Shown here: positions 12,346 through 25,128 of the stretch, piece after piece
Layout of the letters: each line of letters starts with the position of its first letter
Numbering within the stretch: the first letter of the stretch is position 1
Source: Chlorokybus atmophyticus
Lineage: Eukaryota; Streptophyta; Chlorokybophyceae; Chlorokybales; Chlorokybaceae
DNA length: 54,916 nt
Assembly (NCBI GenBank): GCA_009103225.1
Contig: RHPI01002262.1
Location: 1,239,550 to 1,294,465 of the forward strand
Direction: 5' to 3'
Position numbers and translations under genes: made by a program
The notes under the pieces: model-generated
What the model was told of the DNA's origin: nothing
Database searches by the model: none
What the model saw: only the letters and a program-made list of their open reading frames with translations

Positions 12346-14049
12346 GCGAAATGCAGATAACAATACATGCTGCATCAAGCAAATCATGGCTCTCATGTGT
12401 AATACTCCGTTGACAGGCTGTGCTCAGCCTTTCAACTCTCAACTTATGCAATAATGCATAAAAATATGATCACTGCACATGTACATGCACCATGTGCACA
12501 AGTTCACACACAATGTATCTGCATAATAGACACATATGTCTATTATGCATATGGTCACATGCACAGTGTCAAATAGCGTTGAGTATAATACAACTTTTAG
12601 TGAGCCTTGCCGAGTGTTGAACTGTTCATCTATATGAATACATTATTATAAAATGGCATTCATATTATAATCCAAAAGGTTTTTGCTATGGAGCAAAACC
12701 AATTTGCGCATGGAGGTATAATACAGAGATGCACAAACCATAGTTATTATTATCATATTATAGCAATATATGTGTACATGTGTGTGTGTGTGTGTGAGTG
12801 TAGGCGGATTATACAAATTGAAAAAAAACGCCTCATGCTGTTTTATCATGTGCGATACAACCATAGTACCACGTTCGTAAAAGGCGCCGCTCAAGTATTT
12901 GGTTAATAATTTGTAAAAAACCCGCCCATCCATGTATTCCAATTTAAAGTCTTGGTAATGCATAAGTCTGGCCGTCAAAAAGTTAATTTAAGTTTCTTAT
13001 AATGCCCTCGCCGAGTTAATTATCGTATAAAGAATTTGCGGCATTACGGTATAACAATAAATGCGAATTCATCTATATTATGGAATAACAATATGCAACG
13101 CCGCAAGTTGTTCATAAGCGTTGCCAATATATACATATACACATGAATGCTGTGACATTGATAAATTGTGTTTCAGATTTATATCCATGTTGCTGTTGAC
13201 GTATTAATGTATTGACTTTTAATGTTAAGTTTTTATTATTCGATACTTTGCGTTGTTAACTTTGGCATTATAATATACATCTCTATTTTTTATGTTAACA
13301 TGTAATCAAGCATTTATAACTGATAAAGTTATTGTGAATTATTTTCTTTTTAAATATATAATCTGAGGTTGTCATCTGTATGAGTTCAAATTGCCAGTAC
13401 AGCAGATCGCAAATATTCTGGTTTGAGTTTGTTTTACATGTATGGAAAGTGATATCAATACCAGTGGTCATTATAAACCAGCCCAAGGCTGCCCTTTCAC
13501 ATGCGAATTTCCCGGCAGCACGGTTATAGCATGATAACTTGCCACTCTGGGGTTGTCACCGTAAATGGAAAATCATCATGCTATGCTGTTGCCCGGTTCA
13601 CATGACCGTGCCGTTGGGCGGCGGGAAACTTCGAGTCGAGCGCTCGTGGGTGTGTTGAGCGTGTGATTCCTCCACGAGTGGCCACCACAGCTTACTAGGT
13701 TGGCGCGCATTTGAAATGAACGCTCAATCCGAATGCTTTTAAGTTTAAATTGGATCTACACAATCAACTCCCAAAGTAGCTACCTGGGGACCTACCTGCG
13801 AGGCTAATACAAGTATCTGACCTACTCGTCGAGCATCAGGGTCGCGGCAAGTAGGCCAGACCGTAGAGCACGTGTCTGACAGTTGCTTTGTCGTTTTCCC
13901 GCCCCCCTTTTCAATCAATCACATAGCATCCTTTCTGTCACTAAAGATCTGACGTAACTCTCAACCCGTATCAGAGATACGTCGGCATGGCACAAGGGAC
14001 AAACGTGTATGCATACGTAACTTAACCATACTTGAAGGCTTCCTCTGAT

Positions 14050-16339
14050 ATGCGCATTGCTTGCTTGAAGCTCTGCTCGGCTGTCTCCTCTGTGGCGGCC
14101 TCCATGGCGTGGTCGGCGGCGGGGGCTGCTGCGGCCACGTTGGTGGTGGCCTCCGTCGGCAAGTCGTCATGGAGGAGGGGAGTCGTGACGGCCTTCGCGG
14201 CGCTGTTCATGACACTGCTGCTGCTGTTCGCCGCACCGATTAGCACGTCCATAGGTGGGTGCGAAGCACGCATGCATGTTTCATCTGGCATCTGGCAGGA
14301 TGTATCAGGCGGCGATGTACGTGGGTCCGAGGTGTAACTACACACACCAACACACTCACCCAACAATCTTCCTTGCCAGGTGCCAACCTGGCCATTCTGC
14401 GATGGCGCCTGGCTGGGATGCACCGAAGCCTCAGCGACAGCGACCTGCCGCCATGTGTCAAACTACGTACGTAACAGCATGGTGGCAACGCACAACACGT
14501 GACTTGTGTGTGACTTCAGTCTGTCTAAATCTGACTCCAGCATCTGCATGCATGCATGCACATGCACGTGCACGTGTCTGTGGGGTTGTGTAGACTAACA
14601 ATGACGCATTGTCCTGATGTCCAGCCACCTCTGGATCTTGGGAACGCAGCACCTTTAGGCAATTCTGCCGTTCCAACATCAAGTAAGCAGCTTGTATCAC
14701 AAGTTAACACAAAGGTCGAATCCGTGCTCATGCAAAGACTACCCCCTCACACGCACCCATGCACACACCCGCACCCAGACACGCATACGCACTCACCCAC
14801 CCACCCACCTCCTCACCCACATTTCCTCTCCTCTCAGCACCAAGTCCTGGGGCCAGTCCGACCCCCACCTCCTCCGCTCCCCTTCCACCCTCTCCATCAC
14901 CCATCTCCTCTCCCTCCTGAGACACAAGACCCTCGTCCTCGCCGGCGACAGCGTGATGTCCCAGACTTGGTACGGCCTCATGTGCGCGCTGGAGCAAGAC
15001 GGCGTCATGTCCACGTACGTGCGCGAGAACAGGGAGTTGTACTCTACTCTACAAGCTCGCTTCGAGGAGAAACACATCTCGCCTCTGCCGGAGCGAGTGA
15101 GGGAAGCGTTTGCGAGGGCGGGGAAGGGAGGGGAAGGGAGGTATGAGGAGTTTGGACACTGGTTGGCGGGAGAGTCGGCGTGGACGGTGGGAGGGGAGTA
15201 CAACGTCACTATACTCGCGGTAGGTGGTGTGTGTGATGTGTGTCTGTGGTAATCTGTGCATGTGCATGGGGTGTGCAGCATGTATTGTCACAAGCAAGCA
15301 TGGCACTTGTTGCCCAACATAACATACTCATGCACGCACGTGCATGTACACTCGCATGCATCGTGGGAGAGAATGTGTGCACGAGTTGACGCGCCCAGTG
15401 CGTTTACGTGCATGTACATTGACGAGGCTGATCTGTAAACCTGCTTGTCACACAGCCGCGGTTGGATTGGTACTCGCGCGAGTATTTGTCAGCGTGGCTG
15501 GATGTGGCAGATGTGGCGATTGTGAACTTTGGGCTGCATTACCACCACGAGGACGAGTATGTGGCGCCGCTCGCGAACGCAATGGACCTGCTCAATGCGT
15601 GGGGCTCGAATAACCCCAACAAGGTGCGCGTGGTTTGGTTGTGGTGATGCTCGCATGTTGCCACACGCAGACATGCTCGCACACTTGTCATACACAAGCA
15701 CTGTAGTTTACTAGTTCATGCACAAGATGTGTGTGCATATCTTTCATGCGCACACATACACACGTGCGCACGTACAGGTGCACACACACGTGCATGCGTG
15801 CTCGTTTGCAGTCACCAAACTATACACACCCACATGCGCACGCGAGCGCGCTCACTCGCTGCCTGTGCACATATTAATGTTGCATAGACACCTACACATG
15901 TACAGCAATATGCTATGCTGTTGCCGACATGGGCGTATTCACACACGCATATGTATCCCTCTCTCTGTTCCAGATCGCTATATTCAGGGAGGTCTCCGCC
16001 CAGCACTTTGCCTGGACCGGTCACTTCTCTTACCCTCTCCACTCGTCTCGTCTGCTCGCCGACTGCGAGCCTCTCTCATCAACAACATACCAATCCAACT
16101 TCATCTGGTGGCAGAACATGCGGATAAGGGAGTCTCTTGTGAACAAAACCAACGTATCTCTCTTGCCGTATTATAGACTTACGGCACCGCGGTACGACAT
16201 GCATCACGGGCCGAGAGGGGGGGATGATAGGAGAGTGAGGGACTGCACGCATTTCTGCTACACGCCGCTGTTTATCGATGCACATGTCACGGATATGTGT
16301 CAGGTGCTTGAAAAGAGAATCGGGAGCAGTCGTCAGTGA
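14050..16339 (+). CDS. type II membrane PC-esterase (SGNH/GDSL-like, TBL-like)
   Basis: Exon 1 (14050-14254) starts at ATG MRIACLKLC and carries one hydrophobic helix (AFAALFMTLLLLFAAP), a signal anchor typical of Golgi type II proteins. One or two small exons near 14382-14700 are uncertain. The catalytic domain lies in exons 14838-15219, 15456-15623 and 15974-16339 (TGA). Visible family motifs are LAGDSVMSQ with the nucleophilic Ser, NFGLHYH as the oxyanion block, and DCTHFCYTP with the Asp-x-x-His pair. These are the hallmarks of PC-esterase/trichome-birefringence-like domains, which in plants O-acetylate cell-wall polysaccharides. The algal substrate is unknown; polysaccharide or glycan acyl transfer or hydrolysis in the secretory pathway is the family-based inference. 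Introns again contain CA/CG runs. Confidence 0.82.
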
Positions 16340-17220
16340 TGTTGTAGGTTATAGCGTTGTGGGTAATATGTACAGTCTTTATAATGTGTGCATAGGGGAC
16401 TGTTGTATATCAGGTCGCCAGCTGGCTATAAGATAATCGCCACATTGGCGGTGGCTTTAGCATGTGCGCGTTTTTTGAACGAGTTGAAGAAAAACGGCCT
16501 GCTTGTCGCAATCGCTTTTAACGCAGATATGCGTGCGCAAGTGAGCACGCACCCAGCACGCATGCATGTGTACGCACACGCGTGCTTGCATAGACACGCA
16601 TCCGTAAACACATGTTGTGTGCCCACACCAACAACAACACGCACACGCACACAACCACGACATGCACCGCCGCAGAGGGAGTTTCCGCGCGCGCCGAACA
16701 TGCATGCGTGTGTGTACTGACAAAACCCTAAGCCGGCAGTTGACAAGACGGCAGTAGGAGGCTGGCGGAGATGGCGGCGGGGGGGTGGGTGAAGCGGGGA
16801 GGGGGAGTCCGTTGAGTCCTGCTGCTGGTGTGGCCGCTGCTGCTGCTGCAAGAAGGCCGCTGACCAAGGCGCATGTGCAGGTGATGACGCACGCATGCAT
16901 GCACGCATTTCTAATGGGTATGGGTAGTAGAGAAGGTAGGTAGCAGCTAGGTCAGCAGCCCGCTGGTTAATGAGAGTGCTTCATAGTGCGGTGGATAGAC
17001 TGCTCATGCATGTGTGTGTCACACTCTCATGCATGCCACAATCCTTGCATTCTATTCATTATACATACACACGCCACCCTCGTGTGATGCCCTCGCAACA
17101 GAAAGAGAGATTGTTCATGGCCAGACCACCCCACATACATTCACTACACCCCAACTAGTGGTGGGTCCACTCGCACACAGTCCATATCGTCAAGCAGACT
17201 TCATCCCACACAACTTCAGT
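16340..17220. other. spacer with one possible orphan exon
   Basis: Between the PC-esterase stop and the possible minus-strand gene. An open plus-strand block at about 16,410-16,541 encodes a hydrophobic stretch (IIATLAVALACARFL) followed by a good donor (CAA/GTGAGC). An acceptor before 16677 leads to a short ORF ending TGA 16718-16720. There is no ATG, so this may be a lost exon or chance. Nothing else is seen. Confidence 0.3.
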
Positions 17221-18590
17221 TTAGTTCGATCCCCCTCCTCTGTACCTGACCCCTCCCAGCCCCACCCCCCTCGGCAGCTCCCTGTACGGGCTCCTCCCCT
17301 CGATGACTTCCGTCGCCGCAGCGTCCATCACCGCGCGACCGTCGCTACGCCAGCGCCAGGCAAGGGCGGCGACAACGACGGCGAGGTACAGACACACCCA
17401 CGCCGATGTGGGGAGGGAGGACAAGAGGGAGGAGAGGGAAGAGGGCATTGGGAGGGGTGGAGGTGTGTCACTCCTGATCTCTTGTGCGTGCGTGCGTGTG
17501 CCACCTGCATCACGCGTGGAGAGAAAACCATAACGGTGTTAACATGATTGGAGTGATCGATCCCCGCGCCCGTGCATATGCGCACACGCATGCACATGCG
17601 AATAGGTGTTCACATACGCATGCGTGCTGGCATGGCCATGAGCAGCGACAACAATTGCAACAGAAGTTGTAATTTTTTAGTTCATAGCCTGAACAGAATC
17701 CGGTCGTGTACACGTGTATGCAGCATGCTGACGTACACACACAGGGTTTCACCTGGCACGCATATGCCTTTCACACATGTTTGAGTACGCTTAGACGCAG
17801 TGGTCCATTAGTAGTATTATCAATGGAAACACGTTTCTCAAGACAGACTTATGCACAATGAGCCCGTGTGTGCACATAAACGTGGTCACTAGGAAAGCGA
17901 GGGGTATGTGCACGTTTGAGTGAGCGTGTCAGTGATGGAGAGAACAAATGCACGAATAAGAGACTGTGAGAGTGAGTGACGGAGAGAATGCGTGCGTGCC
18001 TGAGTGAGTGACTGCTTGACTGACTGCATGAGTGCTTCATTGCGTGCGTGCGTCACCAAATTAATGACTGAATAAGTGAGCGAGTGAGCGAGTGAGGGAG
18101 TCAGTGAGCAAGTGCTCACATAAGCGAGCGAGTAAGCGACTGCTTGGGTGGTGTCCAAGTTGTCACGCACTGACTCACCGACTCCCACCCTCACTCGCTA
18201 CCAGCAGTGATGTCTAGAGCGCAAGACGATGCTCTTTTCCATACCTTTGTAAAACACGGACAACCCTCTTTTTCTTTGCAAGACACTTCAGCTTCATGGA
18301 TGTATGCCGTAAAACCCCGACTATGTGTTACGATGTGCTTGTCCGGAAGATGAACGCACATGAGCTTGGCAAATTAGATTGCGTAACTAGATTACCTGTG
18401 TACGTCCTCCCAAGTTCAGCAGCAAACGCACAGGGAGGCACACAACCCCGAAAACGGCTATGACGACACAGCCAACGACGCCGTCGCCCTGCACAGCTTT
18501 GACCCCTCCACTGCCGCTGCAGCCATGTGATGAATTGCTTACCGGTGCTTCATTTGGAGTTCCAATCAAGCCGGGAGAACTGATGAAATG
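17221..18590 (-). CDS. possible small two-helix membrane protein
   Basis: Two minus-strand open blocks have membrane-helix character. One at about 18387-18590 includes GVVGCVVIAVFGVVCLPVRL and ends at a donor-like LGGRTQ/GTAATC. The other, at 17221 to about 17448, includes AWVCLYLAVVVAALAW and ends in TAA after RYRGGGSN. No ATG is available in the first block, so an upstream exon is required (a CAG acceptor precedes it at about 18605). The intervening 900 bp is a GAGTGAGT-rich, low-complexity intron-like stretch. No family is recognised. The strand and even the reality of this gene are uncertain. Confidence 0.3.
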
Positions 18591-18864
18591 ACGAGACACG
18601 CCTTCTGTAACAGTATGTCTATATCCATCGTTGGCTTATTCTCCAAACGCAAACGTCGTCGCAGTACACCGCTGCTTGCAGTTGAGGATTTAACACGCAA
18701 GGCTCACTATATCGGCATTGCGTCGACGCAACGATGACAAGGGCGCGCGACATCGTCGACATTGTCGGTCTTGGCGGTGTTGTCGGCGTTACCGGTGAGG
18801 TGAGCGGCGGCGGCGGCGGCGGCAGTGTGGAGAAGGAGGGGGCGTAGGGCTTTGGAGGGGGTCA

Positions 18865-20029
18865 ATGGCGCTGGTGTGGGTGTTGACGGGGGTGTCGGGG
18901 GACGGTAAGACGTCGGCGCTGGAGGCGTGGGCGGCGGGGAAGAAGAGCGTGGGCGGGGTCTTGTCGCCGTGGGGCGGCGGCGGCGAGGGTGGCAGAAGGC
19001 GCATGCGTGCCGTGGCCACCGGGGAGGAGCGCACCGTTCAAGTCAACGCCATTGACGACGAGGATAAGCACCGCCAGGAGCACCGCCTCGCTCACGCTCA
19101 GGCACCTAGCTAATTATAGATGCAAGCCACATGCGCATGTGCACATAAGCACATGCAACATGCATGCAGGATGAGCGTGTGACGGACATGCGTTCGGAGG
19201 CTGCGAAGGCGGCGGCTTCCAAGTGCAACTTCCCAACCTACGTGGTGAGAGTAGCGACAGGGGTGGACTGCGTGCTTGTGTGCATGCACACATGTGTGTT
19301 ACGTACATACAGTCCAAAGCCAAATTCGAGTCAACGGCACAGGCGTCCAACATACATAGTGTCCTAACATGTCCTACCATGCGTACGCATGTACTGTGTC
19401 CATCAGTTGAAGACAGAATCACTACTGCATGTACACACGTACAGACAGGTCTGCAAAACAACAGGCGCACACTCATGCACTCACTCGCGCTCGCACTTAA
19501 ACGATATCCTCACAAACGTATGCACGCGCAGACACACAAAGAGACACGCGTGTGCACGCATGCATGCACTCATGCGTGCACACGTGCGCTCATTGACACG
19601 CGCCTACACACACATACACAGATCTACGCCACTTGCAGGTGGGTCCGTACGTTTTCGATGCGCGTGTATTCGACTGGGCTGCAGCTGAGATCCAACGTAA
19701 GCATGTGTTGTGAGCCGCACTATGCATGCACTCCAATGCCAACCATACTCACCACACATCCACATGTGGCATCAACAGGGTCTGTGAGCAGCGGGACATG
19801 CGAGTACGTCATCATCGACGAGGTGGGTCCACTTGAGGTGAACAAGGCTCAGGGGTTTGACGCGGTGGTGCGCGAGAGCCTCACCGCGGTCAAAAAAGTG
19901 GGAGACAACAACACGAAGCTCATCGTCGTCGTGCGGCCCGCTCTTGTGGACAAGTTCAAACAACACTACAGCCTCAGCGACAAGGATGTTGAAGTGCTCA
20001 CAGCTGAAGACCTCAAGCACAAGGAGTAA
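18865..20029 (+). CDS. THEP1/NTPCR-like nucleoside triphosphatase
   Basis: Four exons join in phase: 18865-19041, 19170-19244, 19639-19696 and 19779-20029 (TAA). They give 186 residues, the usual size for this family. The N-terminus has a Walker A loop (LTGVSGDGKTS, residues about 7-17) and the central block a Walker B strand (YVIIDEVGPLE). YVFDARVFDWA before it also fits the family. Archaeal/bacterial THEP1 and human NTPCR hydrolyse NTPs to NDPs; a house-cleaning role in the cytosol is inferred. ATG 18865 is the first ATG before the P-loop. The canonical P-loop GxPGxGKT reads GVSGDGKT here, with Ser replacing the usual Pro. Confidence 0.8.
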
Positions 20030-20660
20030 ATGTGTACAAAATATGCAATGCGGTGCATGTGTGCATGCATGCATTGCAATCATTGCCAAAGCAATGGCGA
20101 TACGCCCCAACCTGTAGATGTCACCTGGCGCTATGTAGCTACGTTCTTTGTATGTAAATGAACACATGGTTGTCTTGCAAGGGTGTTGTGGCACCAACAA
20201 TGATGTCACAACTTGCATAGAACCTGCCTTCCCACTTCCATGCACTGCTTGATGGCGTTTGGAGTAATGTTGTGTTTGCATGCGGCTGACTTCAACGTTG
20301 TCATAACACGCCAGACAGCTTGCAATAGCTGGAAAACCTTGCAACGACCAGCAGTGTACAGTTCACACATGTATGCTGGGTGCATAACGCACCCGCAGAT
20401 GGCGTTTGCGTTTATTGTGCACATAGCATGCACAAGGATAGCTAACCACAGACCCATGTGACAATGTTATCACGCGCTTGTCACAGACATAACATTGCTC
20501 AAGGCACAAAGCACACTTGCCTCCTCATGCACCACCACCACATGCACAAACGCAAACAGTTCACAGGTGGGCAAGTATAAGTTACAAGGTGGGCACACAA
20601 GCGAGCAACATAGTAGTCACATTGAACCTATACAGTATGAACCGCGAAAGAATCCAGCGA

Positions 20661-23600
20661 CTAACCGTTGACAGCAACCCGAGGCGCCGTGTTGGCAGCT
20701 CTGCGCAGATCCCCACCTGCCATGCCACCGCTGCCGCTACGCTGCTGCTTCTGCGCAGCAACAGCGGCCTCAGCGAGAGCGCGCCCGGCAGCCCCGAGCC
20801 CCGTGCGTCCTGCGAGCTTGACTCCCATAACATGCGTGAGGACGCGCAGGCGGGCGGCGTCCCCGCCTTTGACATCCTGGAGGCGTGCCGCTGCGGGGGC
20901 GGGGAGGATTGCGTACACATGAATGTGGGAGGGGAGCGGCGGGGAGAGCGCTGAGGGAGGTGCGAGAGCAGGAGGTCGAGGAGGAGGAGGCGAGGTGAGT
21001 GTTACGCGTAACAACACGTCCTTGTTCGGGTCGGACCCGTACATGTCGCCCACCACGGCAAAGGACCCGAACTCGACTGTTGGAACCTTGAATGCCTGTT
21101 GCATCAATGCATCAAGAGCAGGAATGTAATATGCCTGAATCCGCGTCAACATACACTCACACTTGAATGCAAGCGGTACACGCCTACACGCACATGCACA
21201 CACGACACATCTACGTAATTGTGCGCGAATGCATACTTTCTTGGATGCAGTGTGTGCAAAGGTGCGTGTTCACAAACTTGCCAGCCGTACATACACATCA
21301 CGAGTGCTACACTAGCACAACCGCACCTGTGCAAGAAGAGCGCCGTCCTGGATGGCACCCGCACCAGCAGCCATGACAGCGCTGTTGCTGCTGGCAGTCG
21401 GGGCGTGCATGGCTGCAAGTGCGGTGTTGATGTTGGCCGCCTCGCGAAGGCCGCTCAAGAACGCGCCGTGCATTGTCGCGGGCTGCTTACGGTTTGTGGC
21501 CTACAAGGATACCCATCACATCAGGACAGAGTGTTGTCGTGTGTGTATGTGTGTGTGGTGATATGTGTGCATTATGGGTTTTATCGTAATGTGTATCATA
21601 GTTGACAGTATGTGTACATGAGTGGCGCGTGCGCGCGTACGAGCATGTGTCCAACATGTGTGACCGCTTAGTGACCCTACCTCCCCCGCAAAGAAGAGTC
21701 GATTGCCGACAGGTTGAGCGAGGATGTCATAGTCCTCGCCAGAGGCGCCAACGGCCACGTTGGAGTAGGAACCGAGGGCGAAGGGGTCATTGCCCCATCG
21801 CGTGCACACTGTGGCGAGCGGCATAGGCACACGGACACCCTTGGGCTCGTAGATGTCTCTAAGAATGGCGAGGACGCGGTCGACAGCCTCATCCGCAGGG
21901 ACGCGCTCAAAGTTGTGGGCGGCCTTGCCCGCGACGAGGGCAATGAGGAGGGGCGCGCCGGCGGTCCTTGCGTACGAGTAGAAGAGGAAGAACTCACCCC
22001 GTCTCTCGCCCTCTTCCGCCATGTGACCCAACATGTCGATGTCATCCCCCCAGAAGCATGTCGGGAACAACAACGCCACCTTGTTGAGCAACCCAAACCC
22101 GAGCCGCTTGATGGCCTTTCTCTTCGCCTCGGGCAAAGGTGGGGAGAAAGATATCCTCTCAGCTTTCAACACGCCGAGCGGGACGGTCACCAACACCGCA
22201 TCTGCTGAGAACACCCTCTCGTCTATGCACGTGACCTGCACGCCGGCGTCGGTGTGGCTCACGCCCTTCACAACGCTACTGTAGAAGATGGGGAGGTCCT
22301 TGACAAGGGCCTGGATGAGGGTCCCATTGCCGCCGGCGAGGAAGCAATGTGCCCCGCGGATCTCCCACTGGTCGTCTTGGTCCCAATGGGCCAGGGAGAG
22401 GTCGCCAAGGAGACCCGCGTTGGCGTACTCTAGGTTGGCGTAATGCCAATCCAACACCTGCCTCTCTGCTGCCGCAGACGTGGATGTGGACCCCGCAAAG
22501 CCCTTCGTCTCACACACCGTCTCAAGCCCCGTCTGGAGCGATATCAACTCTGCAGACTGCATTGTCTCTCTGTAAGTACTGACCGCATCTACACACACGC
22601 ACAGGCACAGTTAAGCAAGCAACTTGGCACTCTGGCACCACCACATGCAGACATTTTCACACAAAAACGTACCCAACAAGTTGTTGAACTCAGCGAATAC
22701 CCTGTCATCAATGTCTTGGGCGAGCAGGGAGCCGTCGGGGGCGTATATGGGGCACTTATCTCTGATATTGTGGAGTGGGGCGCCGAGCTGGCGCGCGAGC
22801 ACTGCGAGTGGGTTGCCGTCAACCCCCGTGACGACGCTGCCCCCCAGGTCCGCTGCGGCCTCAAGACCCCCGCCAGTTCCAGACTTCATCCTCTTCGTGT
22901 GGACACGCCCACCTGGACGTTGCCGGCCCTCGAGGATGACAACTTTGATGCCCGCAGCAATAAGCTGCCTCGCCGCAGCCAGGCCAGCCAACCCCGCGCC
23001 GATCACAACCACACTACCCTTCTTGGGAGCGATATTGTCACTGTTGTTGTTGCTCATTATGCCATAATTGATCCACCCATAGCTGTGGAGGAATGAGTAT
23101 GCTGCGGCCACGACGGTGCGGTGCTGCTTGAGGATTCGCGAGAAGGCCTCACTCTCGTCAAAGAACTTGTGCGGTCGAGAGCGCCATCGGGCCACTATGT
23201 GGTTGCGGATGACGAGGTAGGCCCCCACCGTCTCCGTGCTCGCATTGGCAGGCAGCACACCGGCCTCTAGCTCCTCTTCCGACAAGCCGTCGCGCGGGAA
23301 ACCAATTGCTGCCGCCATGTCCGCTTCCCTGAAACCAACACAACATTGGACAACTCACAGTCACATGGACACTCCAACATTGACTCATCATATCTCTCCC
23401 ACTCTCTCACGCGCACGCATGCACGCATGCACGCACTCATGTACATCGCCATTATCTCACGGCGTATGTACTCAACTTTTACTCCCATCTGTGCTTCACA
23501 ATGCACACTAAACTCTGATACAATGCCCCAACAGCTTGCGTGCTTAATAGTCACCCAGTTTAACTTGGCAGGTCTAGGGGTAATTGACCAACAACCACAT

Positions 23601-24965
23601 GTGGCTTGAGTACCGCTTCGGTTGCTCATACGACACCCTCAATGCCTTGGCGTATGCACACCTCAAGTCATTACAGGCGCCAGGCGCAATAGGGGTGCAT
23701 GCCAAAGACAAGTCTATATCGGCCACATTGCCTCGTTGATATGCAATGGCGGCTTGGCCAACTTGGCCTCTATCTAGTGGTGTTGTTACCACCGGGGGGC
23801 TGTTGCTGCTACGGCGCCCACAGCCACCACCACAGTTACCATTGCTGCTGGCAGCTGCCACCCCTCCCCAACGAGACACTTGACGAGCAAACTTTGTCTT
23901 GAGCATGCCGTGTATCACACTGTGACATGCTTAAGACTTGCGGTGATGATCAGGACAAGGCAGGGAAGGCGTCCGTCCTTTGCATCTAAGATGCAAAGGA
24001 CGGAAGTGGTGCTTGAAGCCATAAGTTGTGATTGGTGAATCATCCACATTACAACTTGGCAAGTCAAGCTCGGGCAAGGTGCAAAAATGCTGAGAACTTG
24101 AGCAATTTCCACAGCGGAGCACCTTTCATCGCTGGCATGTGCAGAGGCCATCTGATTGTCCGCAGGCTGCTCGTCCAAAGTGACATCATCACTGCCTTCA
24201 AAAGAGACACGGATTGCAGCTTGTGCCTGTGCTCTCGCTCGGCGCACTGGTGAAGTAGAAAAACTGTGTTAAGGTTAAACGCGTGCGCACAACAATATAA
24301 TACATATAACTCGGTGGTTTAGAGGTCTGTTGAACACAGATGCACAGTAAGACTGGCAAGAGTGAGGTGACCAAAAAGCGGACTATGGAAACTGCAACGG
24401 ACTGTTACGTGCTGGCGTAACCCAACAATGCAGCAGTGTACAGCAAATGCTGTAACCAAATGAAGACACCAATAAGAACTGACACTACCAGAGTCCATCA
24501 AACAGCACCATCAATTCACACCTGGAATGCTATGACCAAGATCCAGGCTGCACGTAAGCAAACAACTAAGTGCCAAAGCAAGGCAAGAGTAACAAGCACA
24601 AAGCAAGCAAGCAAACAAACAAACGCAAGCAAGCACTGAGCGCAACACAAGCTTTTACCAGTCTTGACGCCTCCCAACATGCCATTGGATGTAGCGCCAT
24701 CCTGCGTCCTGGGCCGCTTGCCTACGCGCCTTCCGGCCACCTGCTTCTCCCTGCCCTCCTCCTTTACCTCCTCCTTGGCCTCAGTAGCCTCAGCCTTGCC
24801 TTCGCCGCCGCCGTCGTCGTCGTCGCCGCCGCTCACCCCCACCTGACCGCTCGCCAGCTCCACCGCCTCCGGCTGCTGGTGCTCATCCGCCTCCTCCCCC
24901 CCCTCTTCCTCCTTCGCCGCCGCTGTCGCCGCCACGGCCGGCGCAAACGGCCCCTCCCGCTCCAT
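20661..24965 (-). CDS. LSD1/KDM1-like SWIRM-domain FAD amine oxidase
   Basis: Probable start ATG 24965, stop TAG 20661-20663. Exon 1 (24659-24965) is acidic and Lys-rich with a possible nuclear signal (GRRVGKRPRT). Further N-terminal exons near 24123-24246 and 23600-23900 are less certain. The exon 22673 to about 23330 holds a SWIRM domain (VGAYLVIRNHIVARW ... GWINYG) followed by the FAD Rossmann motif VVIGAGLAGLAAARQL. Exon 21681-22588 continues the amine-oxidase domain (VLVTVPLGVLKA, RLFFAGE). Exon 21327-21500 gives the conserved end ATMHGAFLSGLREA. Exons at about 21010-21147 and 20661-20880 add a C-terminal extension of about 120 residues. LSD1 proteins demethylate mono/dimethyl histone H3 lysines in the nucleus using FAD. 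The SWIRM plus oxidase order matches plant LDL/FLD proteins. No Tower-domain insertion is seen. Demethylase activity is inferred from family. Confidence 0.88.
23973..24003. repeat. 31-bp near-perfect palindrome
   Basis: Arms CCGTCCTTTGCATCT (23973-23987) and AGATGCAAAGGACGG (23989-24003) are exact complements around a single A. It lies in an intron of the LSD1-like gene, just past the exon ending at 24123. Confidence 0.9.
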
Positions 24966-25128
24966 CGCTACCCCCTGGCCTGGCCTGGCCTGGCCTACCG
25001 CCGGCCCAGTCCGGCCTAGCCTGGTGTAATATGTGGAACCCTAAACTAAGCTCCAGCTTCAGGGCGTGCATGTAGGCGGTGACGGCGGTGGTGGAGTTGG
25101 CTTAGTGGGGTGACGGCGCAGCAACAGC
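24966..25128. promoter_or_regulatory. shared divergent promoter, LSD1-like and TDX-like genes
   Basis: Only 163 bp separate the two divergent ATGs (24965 minus, 25129 plus). The interval starts with repeated GGCCT units (about 24978-25020) and is otherwise GC-rich. No TATA box is evident. It must contain both 5' UTRs, so co-regulation is plausible but not shown. Confidence 0.6.

Larger units (their letters stand above)
9288..14049. other. AT-rich intergenic spacer
   Basis: About 4.8 kb between divergent genes, abruptly richer in A/T than the flanks from about 9.9 kb. No convincing exon, tRNA or rRNA is visible. It contains an (AT)21 run, a 14-bp hairpin at 11851-11899 and a block of normal base composition near 12.0-12.35 kb, listed separately. 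The last few hundred bases, with GC rising again after 13.5 kb, presumably hold the PC-esterase promoter. No specific element can be named. Confidence 0.8.

Noticed and set aside
14022-14423. A minus-strand ORF of 133 codons antisense to the PC-esterase first exon.
   Set aside because: The plus strand has an ATG, a signal-anchor helix and a good donor leading to the catalytic exons; the minus frame is Ala-rich shadow coding.
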